DNA of 6,238 bases from the NCBI GenBank assembly GCA_022013395.1, contig JAKLQL010000325.1, positions 1 through 6,238 on the forward strand, given 5' to 3'. The stretch is from Acetobacterium sp. Lineage in GTDB: Bacteria; Bacillota; Clostridia; Eubacteriales; Eubacteriaceae. Below are positions 5,919 through 6,238 of the stretch, one piece after another. The translations under genes were made by a program, and so were the position numbers. Under the pieces are notes generated by a model. It did no database searches and was not told the origin of the DNA. It saw nothing but the letters and a program-made list of their open reading frames with translations. Position 1 is the stretch's first letter. The number at the start of each line of letters is the position of its first letter.

Positions 5919-5978
5919 CCAGGTTTGATATGAAAACAATCAGATGTAATAAAAAATAAATTTTGGCGGGTGATTGCA

Positions 5979-6238
5979 TTGGGTAAGCTACTCATTATTA
6001 AAACAGGCGTTTCTGATAAATCAATTATTAAAAAATGTGGGGATTGTGATGAGCGCATCGCCAGATGTGCCGGGATTCCCTATGAAGATGTATACGTCAT
6101 TTCCGTCCATGAAAATGCTGTGCCCGTTCTAATGGACGATGTCACGGCCATTATTATTACCGGATCGCCGTTCATGGTCACCGATCTCGATCCCTGGAGT
6201 GTAACAACCTCCCAGTGGATCAAACAAATTGCTCAAAA
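5979..6238 (+). CDS. Class I glutamine amidotransferase, N-terminal part (cut by window end)
   Basis: The first 86 codons of a cytoplasmic protein like the GMP-synthase-type glutamine amidotransferase domain (COG0518-like stand-alone group), which would release ammonia from glutamine or hydrolyse gamma-glutamyl compounds. Visible are the first strand GKLLIIKTG (2-10), a segment YEDVYVISVHENAVP, and the strand plus oxyanion loop AIIITGSPFMVTDLDPW. The catalytic Cys, His and Glu would lie past the window. I choose TTG at 5979 because GGCGG/GGTGA-like Shine-Dalgarno bases (5965-5973) lie just upstream and the first strand follows at once. An in-frame GTG at 5970 is the alternative, but it would sit inside that site. 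It is transcribed away from the AraC-family gene, which may regulate it. Confidence 0.75.
   Translation, partial: MGKLLIIKTGVSDKSIIKKCGDCDERIARCAGIPYEDVYVISVHENAVPVLMDDVTAIIITGSPFMVTDLDPWSVTTSQWIKQIAQ

Overview
The window looks like a chromosomal segment of a low-to-moderate GC Gram-positive anaerobe of the class Clostridia. The reasons are strong AGGAGG-type ribosome binding sites, TTG starts, U-tract terminators, and a secreted wall enzyme carrying ChW (clostridial hydrophobic, conserved W) repeats. An acetogen such as Acetobacterium would fit, but that placement is inference and cannot be proven here. No mobile element, phage gene, CRISPR array, tRNA or rRNA was seen.

Layout. (1) 85-1454 (+): a PhoH-family protein (PIN nuclease domain plus P-loop ATPase, the B. 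subtilis YlaK type) split into two reading frames by a -1 shift in an A-rich run near 591-597. The two frames overlap by ATGA at 624-627. The ATPase half also has an unusual Walker A, GTAGTAKT, with Ala where Gly is nearly universal. (2) 1453-1503: a long hairpin whose U-tract and better pairing lie on the minus strand. (3) 1613-2203 (+): a HAD-superfamily nucleotidase-like protein with its own -10 box and ribosome binding site. (4) 2219-3871 (-): a secreted protein with six ChW repeats, arranged as a duplicated block of three, followed by a VanY-type (M15) D-Ala-D-Ala carboxypeptidase. It converges on the HAD gene with a 15-base gap. (5) 3920-3974: a compact junction where the terminator of the upstream operon overlaps the likely promoter of the carboxypeptidase gene. 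(6) 4941-5774 and 4006-4944 (-): an AraC-family regulator translationally coupled to an EamA (DMT) transporter with a TTG start. (7) 5775-5978: a divergent promoter region with a TTGACA/TAATAT promoter, a 10-base palindrome, and a direct repeat beside the araC -10 box. (8) 5979 to the window end (+): the N-terminal part of a class I glutamine amidotransferase, cut by the window edge.

How the parts relate. The AraC-type protein most simply controls its co-transcribed exporter and possibly the divergent amidotransferase. The carboxypeptidase acts outside the cell on peptidoglycan stem peptides, with ChW repeats probably tethering it to the wall. The PhoH pair and HAD protein are probably housekeeping RNA or nucleotide metabolism genes. 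Nothing here forms an obvious new multi-gene system. The points most worth a second look are the split PhoH gene with its altered P-loop, the predicted antisense read-through over the HAD gene, and the terminator-promoter overlap.
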